A stretch of DNA of 64,000 nucleotides from Accumulibacter jenkinsii. Lineage in GTDB: Bacteria > Pseudomonadota > Gammaproteobacteria > Burkholderiales > Rhodocyclaceae. A program made the position numbers and the translations under genes. Location of the stretch: contig JAZKUF010000004.1 in the NCBI GenBank assembly GCA_036625225.1, positions 62,001 to 126,000 on the forward strand. Direction: 5' to 3'. Of the stretch, positions 34,956 to 44,040 are shown piece by piece (the stretch's first letter is position 1; the number at the start of each line of letters is the position of its first letter). A model generated the notes under the pieces. It saw nothing but the letters and a program-made list of their open reading frames with translations, made no database searches and was not told where the DNA came from.

Positions 34956-36890
34956 ATGACTGCAGACAAGACCGACCCGGTCGACGAGATGCCCGACCCA
35001 AGTCGCCGCAACTTCCTCAACAGCGCCGCCTTTGTCGGCCTCGCCGGCCTGTCGGTCGGCCTGTCGGGATGCAACAAGGAAGCGGCGCCGCCGGCCACTG
35101 CACCAGCCGCAGCCCCGACCCCGGTGGCGGCCGCGCACAGCCCGGCGCACCTCAAGCCGGGTGAACTCGACGCTTACTACGGCCTGTGGTCGGGCGGCCA
35201 CACCGGCGACTTTCGCGTCCTCGGCATGCCGTCGGGACGCGAGCTGCACCGGGTGCCGTGCTTCGTTCCCGATGCCCTGGTCGGCTGGGGGATCACCAAC
35301 GAATCGAAGGCGATCATGGGCACCAAAGCCGACGGCAGCCTGCGCTACACCGTCGGCGACACCCACCACACCCACGCCTCGTACAAGGACGGCAACTACG
35401 ACGGGCGCTACGCCTGGATCAACGACAAGATCAACGCGCGCATCGCGCGCATCCGCCTCGACTATTTCATCTGCGACAAGATCACCGAACTGCCCAACGT
35501 CCAGGGCTTTCACGGCATCTTTCCGGACAAGCGCGACCCGGTCGATCCAGCGATCAACTTTACCACCCGCGTTTTCTGCGGCGCCGAGTTCCACACGCCG
35601 CTGCCCAACGACGGGCGCGACGCGGACTCGCCCGAGAAGTACCGTGCGCTCTTCTCGTGCGTCGATGCCGAGTCCATGGAGGTGCGCTGGCAGGTGCTGA
35701 TCGACGGCAACTGCGACCTCGTCGCCACCTCCTACGACGGCAAGCTCGCCGCCTCGAACCAGTACAACACCGAGGGCGGCCATCAGTACGAAGGCATGAT
35801 GTCGGCCGAACGCGACGCCTGCATCTTCTTCAACGTCGCGCGCATCGAGCAGGCGGTCAAGGAGGGCAAGTCGAAGACCTTCGGCGCCTCGAAGGTGCCG
35901 GTGGTCGATGGCACGAAGGCCGCCAATGCCGACCCGAAGACGGCCCTCGTCGCCTACGTGTCGGTGCCCAAGAACCCGCACGGGGTCAACGCGAGTCCGG
36001 ACGGCAAGTACTTCATCTGCGCCGGCAAGCTGTCGCCGACCGCCACCGTGATCGAGCTGGCAAAGGTGCTGGCCTGGTTCGACGGCAATCTGCCCGAACT
36101 CGACAAGGCCATCGTGGCCGAGGTCGAGATCGGCCTCGGCCCGCTGCACACCGCTTTCGACGGCCGCGGCAACGCCTACACGACGCTCTTCCTCGACAGC
36201 CAGGTGGTGAAATGGAACGTCGATGCGGCGATCAGGTTTGCCGCCGGCGACCAGGCCGCGCAGTACGTCGTCGATCGCCTCGACGTGCATTATCAGCCCG
36301 GCCACATCAACGCCTCGCAGTCGGAAACCATGTTCGCCGACGGCAAGTGGCTGTGTGTCGGTTGCAAGTTCTCGAAAGACCGCTTCCTGCCGGTCGGCCC
36401 GCTGCACGCCGAAACCGAGCAGCTGGTCGACATCTCGGGGGAGAAAATGGTCCTGGTGGCCGATCATCCGGTGCGTCCCGAACCCCACGATTTCATCATC
36501 TTCAAACGCGAACTGCTGCAGCCGAAACAGGTGTACACCCTCGACGAGTTCCCGCTGGCGGTCAAGGATGCCAAGGAAGCCGGTGTCTCCCGCGACGGCA
36601 AAAAGGTCACGGTGCGCATCGCTTCGCTCGCGCCGGCCTTCGAACCGCGCGAATTCAAGGTCAGGGTCGGCGACGAGGTGACCATCATCCTGACCAACCT
36701 GGACAAGATCGAGGATCTGACGCACGGCTTCGCGATCGAGAAATACAACGTGAACTTCATCGTGAACCCGCAGGAAACCAAGTCGGTCACCTTCAAGGCC
36801 GACAGGCCCGGCGTCTTCTGGTGCTACTGCAGCCACTTCTGCCATGCGCTGCACCTGGAGATGCGCAGCCGAATGATCGTCGAAGCGTAA
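34956..36890 (+). CDS. nosZ: Nitrous oxide reductase NosZ (clade I, Tat-exported)
   Basis: 644 residues. The N-terminus has a twin-arginine motif SRRNFLNSAAF, then a hydrophobic segment ending GLSGCNK. An Ala/Pro-rich spacer precedes the seven-bladed propeller, with the CuZ histidines in DTHHTHASYKDGNYDGR and further His at GPLHTAF, YQPGHIN and HDFII. The C-terminal cupredoxin domain carries the CuA ligands in CYCSHFCHALHLEM. It reduces N2O to N2 in the periplasm. The Tat signal marks clade I. It is the first gene of the nos run, with nosR directly after it. Confidence 0.96.
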   Translation: MTADKTDPVDEMPDPSRRNFLNSAAFVGLAGLSVGLSGCNKEAAPPATAPAAAPTPVAAAHSPAHLKPGELDAYYGLWSGGHTGDFRVLGMPSGRELHRVPCFVPDALVGWGITNESKAIMGTKADGSLRYTVGDTHHTHASYKDGNYDGRYAWINDKINARIARIRLDYFICDKITELPNVQGFHGIFPDKRDPVDPAINFTTRVFCGAEFHTPLPNDGRDADSPEKYRALFSCVDAESMEVRWQVLIDGNCDLVATSYDGKLAASNQYNTEGGHQYEGMMSAERDACIFFNVARIEQAVKEGKSKTFGASKVPVVDGTKAANADPKTALVAYVSVPKNPHGVNASPDGKYFICAGKLSPTATVIELAKVLAWFDGNLPELDKAIVAEVEIGLGPLHTAFDGRGNAYTTLFLDSQVVKWNVDAAIRFAAGDQAAQYVVDRLDVHYQPGHINASQSETMFADGKWLCVGCKFSKDRFLPVGPLHAETEQLVDISGEKMVLVADHPVRPEPHDFIIFKRELLQPKQVYTLDEFPLAVKDAKEAGVSRDGKKVTVRIASLAPAFEPREFKVRVGDEVTIILTNLDKIEDLTHGFAIEKYNVNFIVNPQETKSVTFKADRPGVFWCYCSHFCHALHLEMRSRMIVEA

Positions 36891-36904
36891 GCCCCTTGCC
36901 GGCC

Positions 36905-39172
36905 ATGCACCGATCGATCATGACGGCGCGCGCCCTCCCCGGCCAGGGGCGGGTCGCGCCGGGGAGGGCGTGCTTTGCTGCCCGGTTTGCGGCCTGCTTC
37001 GCGGCCTGCTTCGCGGCCTGTTGCGCTCTCCTCGTTGCCGCCCTGCTTCTCATCGCGCCGTCGGCGAGCGCGCAGACGGCTTACGAGGCCCGGCTGCCGG
37101 CCGGGATCAACAGCGCGCCGGCGCTCTGCGAGCTCGTTCCCTGTCGCGAGGTGCTGCCCGGCGCCACCGTCTTCTCCGAGCGCAAGGGGCAGCCGCGCTA
37201 CGTCGAGGGCTTTGCCGAAGACAACGGGCGCCGCACCCTCCTCGGCTACGTCATGCTGTCCACCGACATCACCGACATCCCGGCCTACTCCGGCAAGCCG
37301 GTGATCACGCTGATCGGCATCGACACCCGCGGCCGCTTCACCGGCGTGAAGATCCTCAAACACTCCGAACCCATCCTGCTGCTCGGCATCCCCGAGTCGG
37401 CGCTGATCCGCTTCAACGAGCAGTACCTCGGCAAGTTCGTCGGCGATCAGATCGAGATCGGCCACTCGCGCCCCGACGAGAACATCATCGGCCTCGACGC
37501 CATCTCCGGCGCCACCGTCACCGTCATCACCCAGAACCAGGTGATGATGACATCGGGCGCCGCCGTTGCCCGGCAGGTCGGTCTTCTCCAGGCGACCAGC
37601 CGACCGCCGGCGCGCTTCGTCGATGCCGGACGCCGCCTCGACTGGGCGACGCTGGTCAGCGAAGGCGCCGTCCAGCGGCTGACCGTGAAGCGCGAGCAGG
37701 TTGGCCTCGCGCGCGACCCGGAACCCTTCATCGACCTCTGGTACGGCTATCTGAACCACCCCGAGATCGGCCGCGCGGTGCTCGGCGAAGACGGCTGGCG
37801 CACCCTGATGGCCCGGCTCAAGGAAGGCGAGCACGCGATCTTCGTCATCCGGGGCAGCGGCATCGAATCATTCAAGGGCTCGGGATTCGTCCGCGGCGGG
37901 CTCTATGACCGGGTGCAGATCCGGCAAGGTCAGGACGCCTTCACCTTTCGCGACCTCGACTCCCTGAACCTCTACGGCGTGAACGCGCCGGGGGCGCCGG
38001 CGTTCACCGAGTCGGCGATCTTCATCATCCGTTCACCGGCCTTCTCGGCCGCCTTCCCGTGGAAATTCACCTTTCTCGGCAACCGCGTCGACCGCGAGAC
38101 CGGCGTGCGCCACTTTGCCAGCTTCGACAGCGAATACTGGCTCGCCGCGCATTTTCTCGAAGGCGGCCGACCCGAGGTCAAAAAGCCCGACGCCGCCTGG
38201 CAGCGGGTGTGGAAGATGCGCGCCGTCGAGATCGGCCTCTTCTCGGCGCTGCTGCTCGCGGTCGGCGTCGTCTATGCGCAGCGCGACCGCCTCACCCGCC
38301 GCTCGACGCGCAAGAACAAGTGGCCGGTGAACGCATTCAAGTACCCGGCCTGGATCATCAGTGTCGGTTTCGTCGGTTTCGGGCTGCTCGCGCAGCCGTC
38401 GATCACGCAGGTGCTGACCTGGTTCCATTCGCTGCTCTTCCACTGGCAGTGGGAACTCTTCCTGAGCGATCCCTTCATCTTCCTGTTCTGGATCTTCATC
38501 ATCGTCACCGTCTTCGTCTGGGGCCGCGGCCTCTTCTGCGGCTGGCTGTGTCCGTTCGGCTCGCTCTCCGAACTGCTCTACAAGGTGGGCAGCGCGGTCG
38601 GCCTCAAGCGTTTTCAGTTCACGCTGCCGATGGCGCTGCACAACCGGCTCAAATGGATCAAGTACGCCGTCTTCATCGGCCTGCTGGCGGTGTCGATGTT
38701 CTCACTGGGTCTTGCCGAGAAACTGGCCGAGGTAGAGCCGTTCAAGACCACCTTCCTCGTCGGGCTGTTCAACCGCAGCGGGCCCTACACCCTGTTTGCC
38801 GCCGGCCTGCTCGCCCTGTCGATCTTCACCGAGCGCCCTTTCTGCAAGTATCTCTGCCCGCTCGGCGCGGCGCTCGCGATGCCGACCACCTTTCGCTGGT
38901 ACGGCCTCAAGCGCAAGCAGGAGTGCGACTCCTGCCACGCCTGCGCCAAGGGCTGCGGCTCGAACGCGATCGATGCCGACGGCCGCATCGACCCGCGCGA
39001 GTGCATGCTGTGCCTCGACTGCATGGTGCTCTACACCGACCCGAACGCCTGCCCGCCGCTCTCCCAGGAGCGCAAGCGGCGGACCCGGGCCGGCCTGCCG
39101 CTGACGCCGATCGGCGCCGATGGCTACTACATCCCGATCAAGCGGGTGCCCGGCCAGCCGGCGCAACCCTGA
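36905..39172 (+). CDS. nosR: NosR, membrane flavo-iron-sulfur protein for N2O reductase
   Basis: 755 residues from the ATG at 36905; the open frame running from 35186 through nosZ is shadow. A signal region rich in repeated FAACFAA is followed by a periplasmic FMN-binding domain with the covalent-flavin motif ISGATVT. Several transmembrane helices come next, with the CGWLCPFG and CKYLCPLG CxxxCP motifs. A C-terminal pair of 4Fe-4S motifs closes the protein (CDSCHACAKGC and CMLCLDCMVLYTDPNAC). NosR passes electrons toward NosZ and is needed for its maturation or expression. The spacing to nosZ is 14 bases. Confidence 0.95.
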   Translation: MHRSIMTARALPGQGRVAPGRACFAARFAACFAACFAACCALLVAALLLIAPSASAQTAYEARLPAGINSAPALCELVPCREVLPGATVFSERKGQPRYVEGFAEDNGRRTLLGYVMLSTDITDIPAYSGKPVITLIGIDTRGRFTGVKILKHSEPILLLGIPESALIRFNEQYLGKFVGDQIEIGHSRPDENIIGLDAISGATVTVITQNQVMMTSGAAVARQVGLLQATSRPPARFVDAGRRLDWATLVSEGAVQRLTVKREQVGLARDPEPFIDLWYGYLNHPEIGRAVLGEDGWRTLMARLKEGEHAIFVIRGSGIESFKGSGFVRGGLYDRVQIRQGQDAFTFRDLDSLNLYGVNAPGAPAFTESAIFIIRSPAFSAAFPWKFTFLGNRVDRETGVRHFASFDSEYWLAAHFLEGGRPEVKKPDAAWQRVWKMRAVEIGLFSALLLAVGVVYAQRDRLTRRSTRKNKWPVNAFKYPAWIISVGFVGFGLLAQPSITQVLTWFHSLLFHWQWELFLSDPFIFLFWIFIIVTVFVWGRGLFCGWLCPFGSLSELLYKVGSAVGLKRFQFTLPMALHNRLKWIKYAVFIGLLAVSMFSLGLAEKLAEVEPFKTTFLVGLFNRSGPYTLFAAGLLALSIFTERPFCKYLCPLGAALAMPTTFRWYGLKRKQECDSCHACAKGCGSNAIDADGRIDPRECMLCLDCMVLYTDPNACPPLSQERKRRTRAGLPLTPIGADGYYIPIKRVPGQPAQP

Positions 39173-39188
39173 GCCGAAGCAGGAGACA

Positions 39189-39632
39189 ATGATGGTCGAT
39201 CCACGTCTGCCGAGCGATCCGGTACATCCGCCCTACGCGACCGGCGGCGGCGTCCTGCAGCAGCTCGCCGGCGAAGTCTGGGACCACCTGTGGCCGTGGC
39301 GTGGCAACGGTTTTCGCGGCCAGCAGGCGCATCAGCGGGCGCTGCAGGCGGCTGGCCTGGCGCTCGCGCTGGCGGCAAGCGTGGTCTGGGTGCTGGCCGC
39401 GATGGGCCACCTCCATTCCGGCGTCGTCATCGGCTGGTGGAGCGGCTGGAGCGTCTTCGAAGTCATCGTTCGCCTCGGCGCCAAACCCTACGTCAAGGAA
39501 GGGCCCTGGTGGGGCAAGCGTTATCGGCGCGCGAGCCTGATGGACATGATCTGCTACGTCGGTTTCAAGAACCTGCTGATCGGCGCGGCGCTCTTCATCG
39601 GGCTCAAATCGACCGGCCTGCTGGTCGTCTGA
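39189..39632 (+). CDS. Small membrane protein of the nos cluster, function unknown
   Basis: 147 residues from the ATG at 39189, after AGGAGA. Two hydrophobic segments are clear (AGLALALAASVVWVLAAMG at about 55-75 and NLLIGAALFIGLKSTGLLVV at the C-terminus), with WWSGWSVFEVIVRLGAKPYVKEGPWWGKRYR between them. It has no cofactor motif. Its place between nosR and nosD, with 16- and 13-base gaps, suggests a helper of NosR or of NosZ assembly. I recall similar small proteins between nosR and nosD in other betaproteobacteria but know of no assigned role. Confidence 0.75.
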   Translation: MMVDPRLPSDPVHPPYATGGGVLQQLAGEVWDHLWPWRGNGFRGQQAHQRALQAAGLALALAASVVWVLAAMGHLHSGVVIGWWSGWSVFEVIVRLGAKPYVKEGPWWGKRYRRASLMDMICYVGFKNLLIGAALFIGLKSTGLLVV

Positions 39633-39645
39633 AGTCGCCACCGCC

Positions 39646-40998
39646 ATGCCGAGCCGCCAGCCCTGCCCGCGACCGACCCCTCAGCGGCCGGCGTGGCAGC
39701 CTGCAGCCCTCGCCCACCGCGCCCGGCTCGCCCTCTCCGCCCTCTTCACCCTCTCCGCGCTGGCCGCCCTCGGCTGCCCGGCATCGGTCGCCGCCGCCAC
39801 CTGGCGCGTGCAGGCCGGCGAATCGATCCAGGCGGCGATCGACCGCGCGGCGGCGGGGGACACGATCGAAATCGAGCGCGCCCGCTACCTCGAGAACCTC
39901 CTGATCGCCAAACCGCTGACCCTGCGCGGGCGGCAGCGGCCGACCCTGTCGGGCGGGCTCAGGGGCGACACCATCCGCATCACGGCCACCGACGTCACCA
40001 TCGACGGGCTGATCGTCAGCGACTCCGGCGACCGCCTGCGCGACCAGAACGCCGGCATCTACATCTTTCCCGGTTCGCACCGCGCCGTGGTGCAGAACTG
40101 CGACCTCACCTACAACCTCTTCGGGCTGTGGATCGAAAAGGCCGACGATGTGCGCATCGAGAGCAACCTGATCACCGGCAAGCGCGACTATCCCTCCTCG
40201 CAGCGCGGCAACGGCATCCAGCTCTACAACACGCGGCGCGCGCAGATCATCGGCAACAACATCAGCTTCGTGCGCGACGCGCTCTACGTCGATGTCTCGC
40301 ACGATGCCCTGTTTCGCGGCAACCGGCTGCACCACAGCCGCTACGGAACGCACTACATGAACGCCTACGACAATGTCTGGGAGGACAACGACACCTGGCA
40401 GAACCGCGGCGGCCTCGCGCTGATGGAAGTGCGCCGGATCACCGTGCGCAACAACCGCGCCTGGGCCAACTCCGACCACGGCATCATGCTGCGCACCATC
40501 CAGGATTCAGTGGTCGAGAACAACATCGTCGCCGGCAACCAGCGCGGCTTCTTCATCTACGACGCCGAATACAACGTCGTGCGCGGCAACGCGGTGATCG
40601 ACAACGCGGTCGGCGTCCACCTCTGGGCCGGTTCGAAGAACAACGAGGTCGACGGCAACGACTTCATCGCCAACCGCGAACAGGTGCGCTATGTCGGCGC
40701 GCGCGACCTGCCCTGGGGCAGCAAGCACGGCAACTACTGGAGCAACTACCTCGGCTGGGACCGCAACGGCGACGGGGTTGGCGACGTGCCCTACGAGGCC
40801 AACGACCTGGTCGATCGCCTGTCGTGGCAACATCCGCTGATGAAGCTGCTGCTCGCGAGCCCGGCGGTGCAGACGCTGCGCCTGGTCGGCCAGCAGTTCC
40901 CGCTGCTGCGCGCGCCCAGCGTCATCGACCGCCAGCCGCGCATGCGGCCGCAGCACACTGACTGGAGCCCATGGCGTGACCGCTATTTCAGCCGATAA
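39646..40998 (+). CDS. nosD: NosD, periplasmic copper-site maturation protein
   Basis: 450 residues. A signal peptide (ALSALFTLSALAALGCPASVAAA) precedes a right-handed beta-helix of CASH/PbH1 repeats: AGESIQAAIDRAAAGDTIEI, then many N-rich rungs such as NCDLTYNLFGLWIEKADDVRIESN and NNIVAGNQRGFFIYDAEYN. The GNYWSNYLGWDRNGDGVGDVPY segment is the NosD C-terminal signature. It works with the NosFY ABC transporter in supplying sulfide for the CuZ centre. It overlaps nosF by 23 bases. Confidence 0.94.
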   Translation: MPSRQPCPRPTPQRPAWQPAALAHRARLALSALFTLSALAALGCPASVAAATWRVQAGESIQAAIDRAAAGDTIEIERARYLENLLIAKPLTLRGRQRPTLSGGLRGDTIRITATDVTIDGLIVSDSGDRLRDQNAGIYIFPGSHRAVVQNCDLTYNLFGLWIEKADDVRIESNLITGKRDYPSSQRGNGIQLYNTRRAQIIGNNISFVRDALYVDVSHDALFRGNRLHHSRYGTHYMNAYDNVWEDNDTWQNRGGLALMEVRRITVRNNRAWANSDHGIMLRTIQDSVVENNIVAGNQRGFFIYDAEYNVVRGNAVIDNAVGVHLWAGSKNNEVDGNDFIANREQVRYVGARDLPWGSKHGNYWSNYLGWDRNGDGVGDVPYEANDLVDRLSWQHPLMKLLLASPAVQTLRLVGQQFPLLRAPSVIDRQPRMRPQHTDWSPWRDRYFSR

Positions 40999-41914
40999 GC
41001 CCGCCAGCGAAGCGGTGATCGTCGCGCGCGGCGTGCGCAAGCACTATGGCGCCATCGCCGCGGTCGACGGCGTCGATCTCGATATCCAGCGCGGCGAGCT
41101 GTTCGGCCTCATCGGCCACAACGGCGCCGGCAAGAGCACGCTGTTCAGGATGATGCTCGGTCTGGTGCGCCTGAGCGCGGGCGAAATCCGCATCGGCGGC
41201 GTCCGCGTCGACGGCGGCGACTTCCGGGCCGTGCGGCGAACGGTCGCTTACCTGCCCGAGAACGTCGTCCTCTACGACAACCTGAGCGGCCTCGAGACGC
41301 TGCATTTCTTTACCCGCCTGAAAGGCCTCCCGCCGCAGGCGAGCGCCCCGGCCCTCGCCCGGGTCGGCCTCGCCGACGCTGCCCGGCGGCGCGTCGGCGA
41401 CTACTCCAAAGGCATGCGCCAGCGGCTCGGCTTTGCCCAGGCGCTGCTCGGCAAGCCGCGCATCCTGTTCCTCGACGAACCGACCAGCGGCCTCGACCCG
41501 GAAGCGATCCGCAACTTCTACGCCATCCTGCGGGAGTTGCAGCAGGAGGGGGTGACGATGCTGATCAGCTCGCACATCCTGGCCGAGATCCAGCAGCGGG
41601 TCGACCGGCTGGCGATCATGGCGGCCGGCAAGGTGCAGGCCGTGGGCACCGTCCAGGCGCTGCGCGAAACGATGGCGCTGCCGCTGCGCTTCAGCGTGCG
41701 GCTGGCGCCGGCAGCGCTGGCGGCGGTGCGCTCGGCGCTCGAAAACCTGCCGGTGAGCGCGATCGAGGCGAGTCATGACCTGCTCACCCTGCACTGCCCG
41801 CGACCCGCCAAGATGGCAGTGCTCGCAGCCCTCCTCGCGCTCGGCGACCGGGTGCGCGACGTCAGCGTGCGCGAACCCTCGCTCGAAGACGTCTTCTTCG
41901 GCTTTGCGGATTGA
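40976..41914 (+). CDS. nosF: NosF, ABC transporter ATPase for CuZ assembly
   Basis: 312 residues from a GTG inside the end of nosD. The ABC motifs are complete: Walker A GHNGAGKST, a Q-loop-type VAYLPENVVLYDNLSG (with E in the usual Q position), signature DYSKGMRQRLGFAQ and Walker B ILFLDEPTSGLD, then an SSHIL H-loop. A C-terminal accessory domain (about 225-312) ends VREPSLEDVFFGF. It pairs with NosY in the inner membrane. Confidence 0.94.
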   Translation: MTAISADKPASEAVIVARGVRKHYGAIAAVDGVDLDIQRGELFGLIGHNGAGKSTLFRMMLGLVRLSAGEIRIGGVRVDGGDFRAVRRTVAYLPENVVLYDNLSGLETLHFFTRLKGLPPQASAPALARVGLADAARRRVGDYSKGMRQRLGFAQALLGKPRILFLDEPTSGLDPEAIRNFYAILRELQQEGVTMLISSHILAEIQQRVDRLAIMAAGKVQAVGTVQALRETMALPLRFSVRLAPAALAAVRSALENLPVSAIEASHDLLTLHCPRPAKMAVLAALLALGDRVRDVSVREPSLEDVFFGFAD

Positions 41915-41921
41915 GGCGACG

Positions 41922-42740
41922 ATGATCGAGATATCCCAGATCATGGCAATTGCCGGCAAGGAATTCCGCGACCGCATCCGCAATCGCTGGGTGCTCGCGG
42001 TGGCCCTGATCTTCACCGCTTTCGCCCTCGTCATCGCCTACTTCGGCGCGGCGCAGCAGGGTGCGGTCGGTTTCCGTTCGATCGAGGTGACCATCGCGAG
42101 CCTCGTCAGCCTGGTCATCTATCTCATCCCGCTGATCGCCCTGGTGCTCGGCTTCGACGCCATCGTCGGCGAACGCGAGCGCGGTTCGCTCGATCTCCTG
42201 CTGTCGCTGCCGATCACCCGCGGCGAGCTGCTGCTCGGCAAGTACCTCGGCCTCGCGGCGGCCTTGACCTCTTCGACCGTCGCCGGCTTCGGCCTCGTTG
42301 CACTGCTGCTCTCGGCGCAGCTCGATGCCGCCGCCCTCTACGACTACGCCGGCTTCATGGCGAGCTCGGTGCTGCTCGGCTGCGCCTTCCTCAGCCTCGC
42401 GCTGCTGCTGTCGGTGTTCGCCGCCGACCGCACGCGGGCCTCCGGACTCGCCATCGCCCTCTGGTTCTTCTTCGTCCTCGTCTTCGACCTGCTGCTGCTC
42501 GGCGCACTGGTGGTGTCGGGCGGACAGTGGGGCGGCGAGATCTTCCCCTACCTGTTGCTGCTCAACCCGGCCGACGTCTTTCGCGTCCTCAACATCTTCA
42601 CGCTCGACGACGTCCGCACGCTCTACGGCCTGGCAACGGTCTTCCCCCCGGCCCTGGCAAGACCCTGGCTGCTCGCTCTCGTGATGTTCGCCTGGATCGT
42701 GCTACCGCTGGCCGTCGCCACCTGGCGCTTTCGCCGATAA
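41922..42740 (+). CDS. nosY: NosY, ABC transporter permease for CuZ assembly
   Basis: 272 residues from the ATG at 41922, 7 bases after nosF. Six hydrophobic segments are visible, including WVLAVALIFTAFALVIAYFGAA, LVSLVIYLIPLIALVLGF and ALWFFFVLVFDLLLLGALV. The loop DAIVGERERGSLDLLLSLPITRGELLLGK is the ABC-2 coupling segment. It is the membrane partner of NosF and works with NosD. Confidence 0.93.
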   Translation: MIEISQIMAIAGKEFRDRIRNRWVLAVALIFTAFALVIAYFGAAQQGAVGFRSIEVTIASLVSLVIYLIPLIALVLGFDAIVGERERGSLDLLLSLPITRGELLLGKYLGLAAALTSSTVAGFGLVALLLSAQLDAAALYDYAGFMASSVLLGCAFLSLALLLSVFAADRTRASGLAIALWFFFVLVFDLLLLGALVVSGGQWGGEIFPYLLLLNPADVFRVLNIFTLDDVRTLYGLATVFPPALARPWLLALVMFAWIVLPLAVATWRFRR

Positions 42741-42770
42741 ACCCCGGCCGCCTTTTTCTGGAGACAAACC

Positions 42771-43313
42771 ATGTGCGCAGATCACCCCAGCCTCAACCGG
42801 CGCCGCTTCCTGCTCGTCAGCGCTGCCAGCGGCCTGCTCGCCGCCTGCGGCAGCGGCAAGGAGAGCGATCGGGCGGCGGTCACCGCCAGGGAAATCGACG
42901 CCGGCACCAGCTGCTCGCTCGACGGCATGCTGCTCGCCGACTATCCCGGTCCGAAAGCGCAGATCCATTACGCGGGCGTCACCCAGCCCGACTGGTTCTG
43001 CGACACGGTGGAGATGTTCTCGATCTTCCTGCGCCCCGAGCAGGCGCGCCGGATCGTCGCCCTCCATGTCCAGGACATGGGCCGGGCCGACTGGGAGCAG
43101 CCACGCGGGCACTGGATCGACGCCCGCATTGCGATCTACGTCCACGGCTCGAAACGGCTCGGCTCGATGGGACCGACCCTCGCCTCTTTCGCCACCGAAG
43201 CCGATGCCCGCGCGTTTGCCGAAAGCCACGGCGGCAAGACCCTGCGCTTTGGCGAGGTCACCCTCGAAATGGTCGCGCTCGACGGCGGCGCCCTGCACGA
43301 CCAGCGAATGTAG
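42771..43313 (+). CDS. nosL: NosL, copper-binding lipoprotein
   Basis: 180 residues. The signal NRRRFLLVSAASGLLAACGSG has both a twin-arginine-like RRRF and a lipobox (LAAC), so export may be by Tat. The copper-binding Cys is in TSCSLDGMLLADYPGPKAQI, with the DGM Met nearby and a second Met/His set in the C-terminal half. NosL delivers Cu(I) for NosZ maturation. Last gene of the nos operon; a strong hairpin follows its stop. Confidence 0.93.
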   Translation: MCADHPSLNRRRFLLVSAASGLLAACGSGKESDRAAVTAREIDAGTSCSLDGMLLADYPGPKAQIHYAGVTQPDWFCDTVEMFSIFLRPEQARRIVALHVQDMGRADWEQPRGHWIDARIAIYVHGSKRLGSMGPTLASFATEADARAFAESHGGKTLRFGEVTLEMVALDGGALHDQRM

Positions 43314-43316
43314 AAA

Positions 43317-43338
43317 CCCGCCCGGCTGACCGGGCGGG
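43317..43338. terminator. Hairpin between nosL and the convergent cytochrome gene
   Basis: CCCGCCCGG-CTGA-CCGGGCGGG forms a perfect 9-bp GC stem with a four-base loop, 3 bases after the nosL stop and ahead of the end of the convergent cytochrome c gene. No T-run follows on either strand, so intrinsic termination is uncertain, but the position fits a shared bidirectional terminator. Confidence 0.55.
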
Positions 43339-43367
43339 CTGACGGCGCCGGCTGACGGCGCAGAGGC

Positions 43368-43826
43368 TTACTGCGACTTGTCAGCCATGTAATCCACCGC
43401 CGCCTTGACCTCGTCGTCGGTGAGCGTAGAGGCGCCACCGCGCGGCGGCATCATTCCCTTGGCGCCGGTAAATCCCTCGATCGCGTGTTTGTAAAGAACA
43501 TCCCGGCCTTGCGCGATGCGCGGCCCCCAGTCGGTCTTGTCCCCCGGCTTCGGCGAACCGGCCACCGCGGCCGCATGACACATGGCGCAGGTTCTCTTGT
43601 AAACACTCTCGCCAACCGCATTGGCGACTGGCGCTGGCGCTGCCGCCAGCGGCGGTGCAGCGGCAGGCGGAGGCGCCGCGGCTGGCGGTGGCGCCGCGGG
43701 CGCCGGAGCGGCCGCAGACGGAGGCGCAGCCGGTGCCGACGCCGCCGATTTGTCCGAATCCTGGCGGCCACAACCCGCAAGAAACGCCGCCAGCAGCGCG
43801 ACGACCAGCAAAGGTGTCTTGTTCAT
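43368..43826 (-). CDS. Membrane-anchored c-type cytochrome (class I, c5-like)
   Basis: 152 residues from the ATG at 43826; the longer frame is shadow. A lipoprotein-type signal (TPLLVVALLAAFLAGCGRQ) is followed by a 45-residue Ala/Pro linker (AAPAPAAPPPAAAPPPAA type). The haem domain has CAMCH and an axial Met in GAKGMMPPRGG. It likely shuttles electrons in the periplasm, possibly to NosZ, given the location and an FNR-type site about 100 bases upstream. The linker resembles tethers of membrane-bound small cytochromes. Confidence 0.88.
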   Translation of the reverse strand: MNKTPLLVVALLAAFLAGCGRQDSDKSAASAPAAPPSAAAPAPAAPPPAAAPPPAAAPPLAAAPAPVANAVGESVYKRTCAMCHAAAVAGSPKPGDKTDWGPRIAQGRDVLYKHAIEGFTGAKGMMPPRGGASTLTDDEVKAAVDYMADKSQ

Positions 43827-43922
43827 CAGCCTTCTCCATATATCAATGAGATACGAACGAACGGACGAGAGCCTTCCCGTCCGGTGATGGGCGGATGCTA
43901 CCGAGAGCAGCAGCCGGTTTAA

Positions 43923-43936
43923 TTGACCCGGATCAA
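43923..43936 (-). promoter_or_regulatory. FNR/DNR-type box upstream of the cytochrome c gene
   Basis: TTGAC-CCGG-ATCAA matches the FNR pattern TTGAT-N4-ATCAA in nine of ten positions. It lies 97 bases upstream of the cytochrome start and suggests activation under low oxygen, consistent with the neighbouring nos genes. Confidence 0.72.
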
Positions 43937-44040
43937 AATTGGCCATGTTCGACGGGGAGAACGCTTGGCAATTACCTCCTTCGCCGCCAGGGCCACGGAA
44001 GAGCATCAGCCGCCCAATGAATCATGGACAGGTGCATGGC

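Noticed and set aside
34926..36854. Minus-strand ORF of 642 codons opposite nosZ
   Set aside because: It has no recognisable domain and fully overlaps NosZ, whose CuZ and CuA motifs are intact.
35186..39172. A 1328-codon frame spanning nosZ and nosR
   Set aside because: The first 573 codons are out of frame with nosZ and Arg-rich; real coding begins at the nosR ATG (36905).
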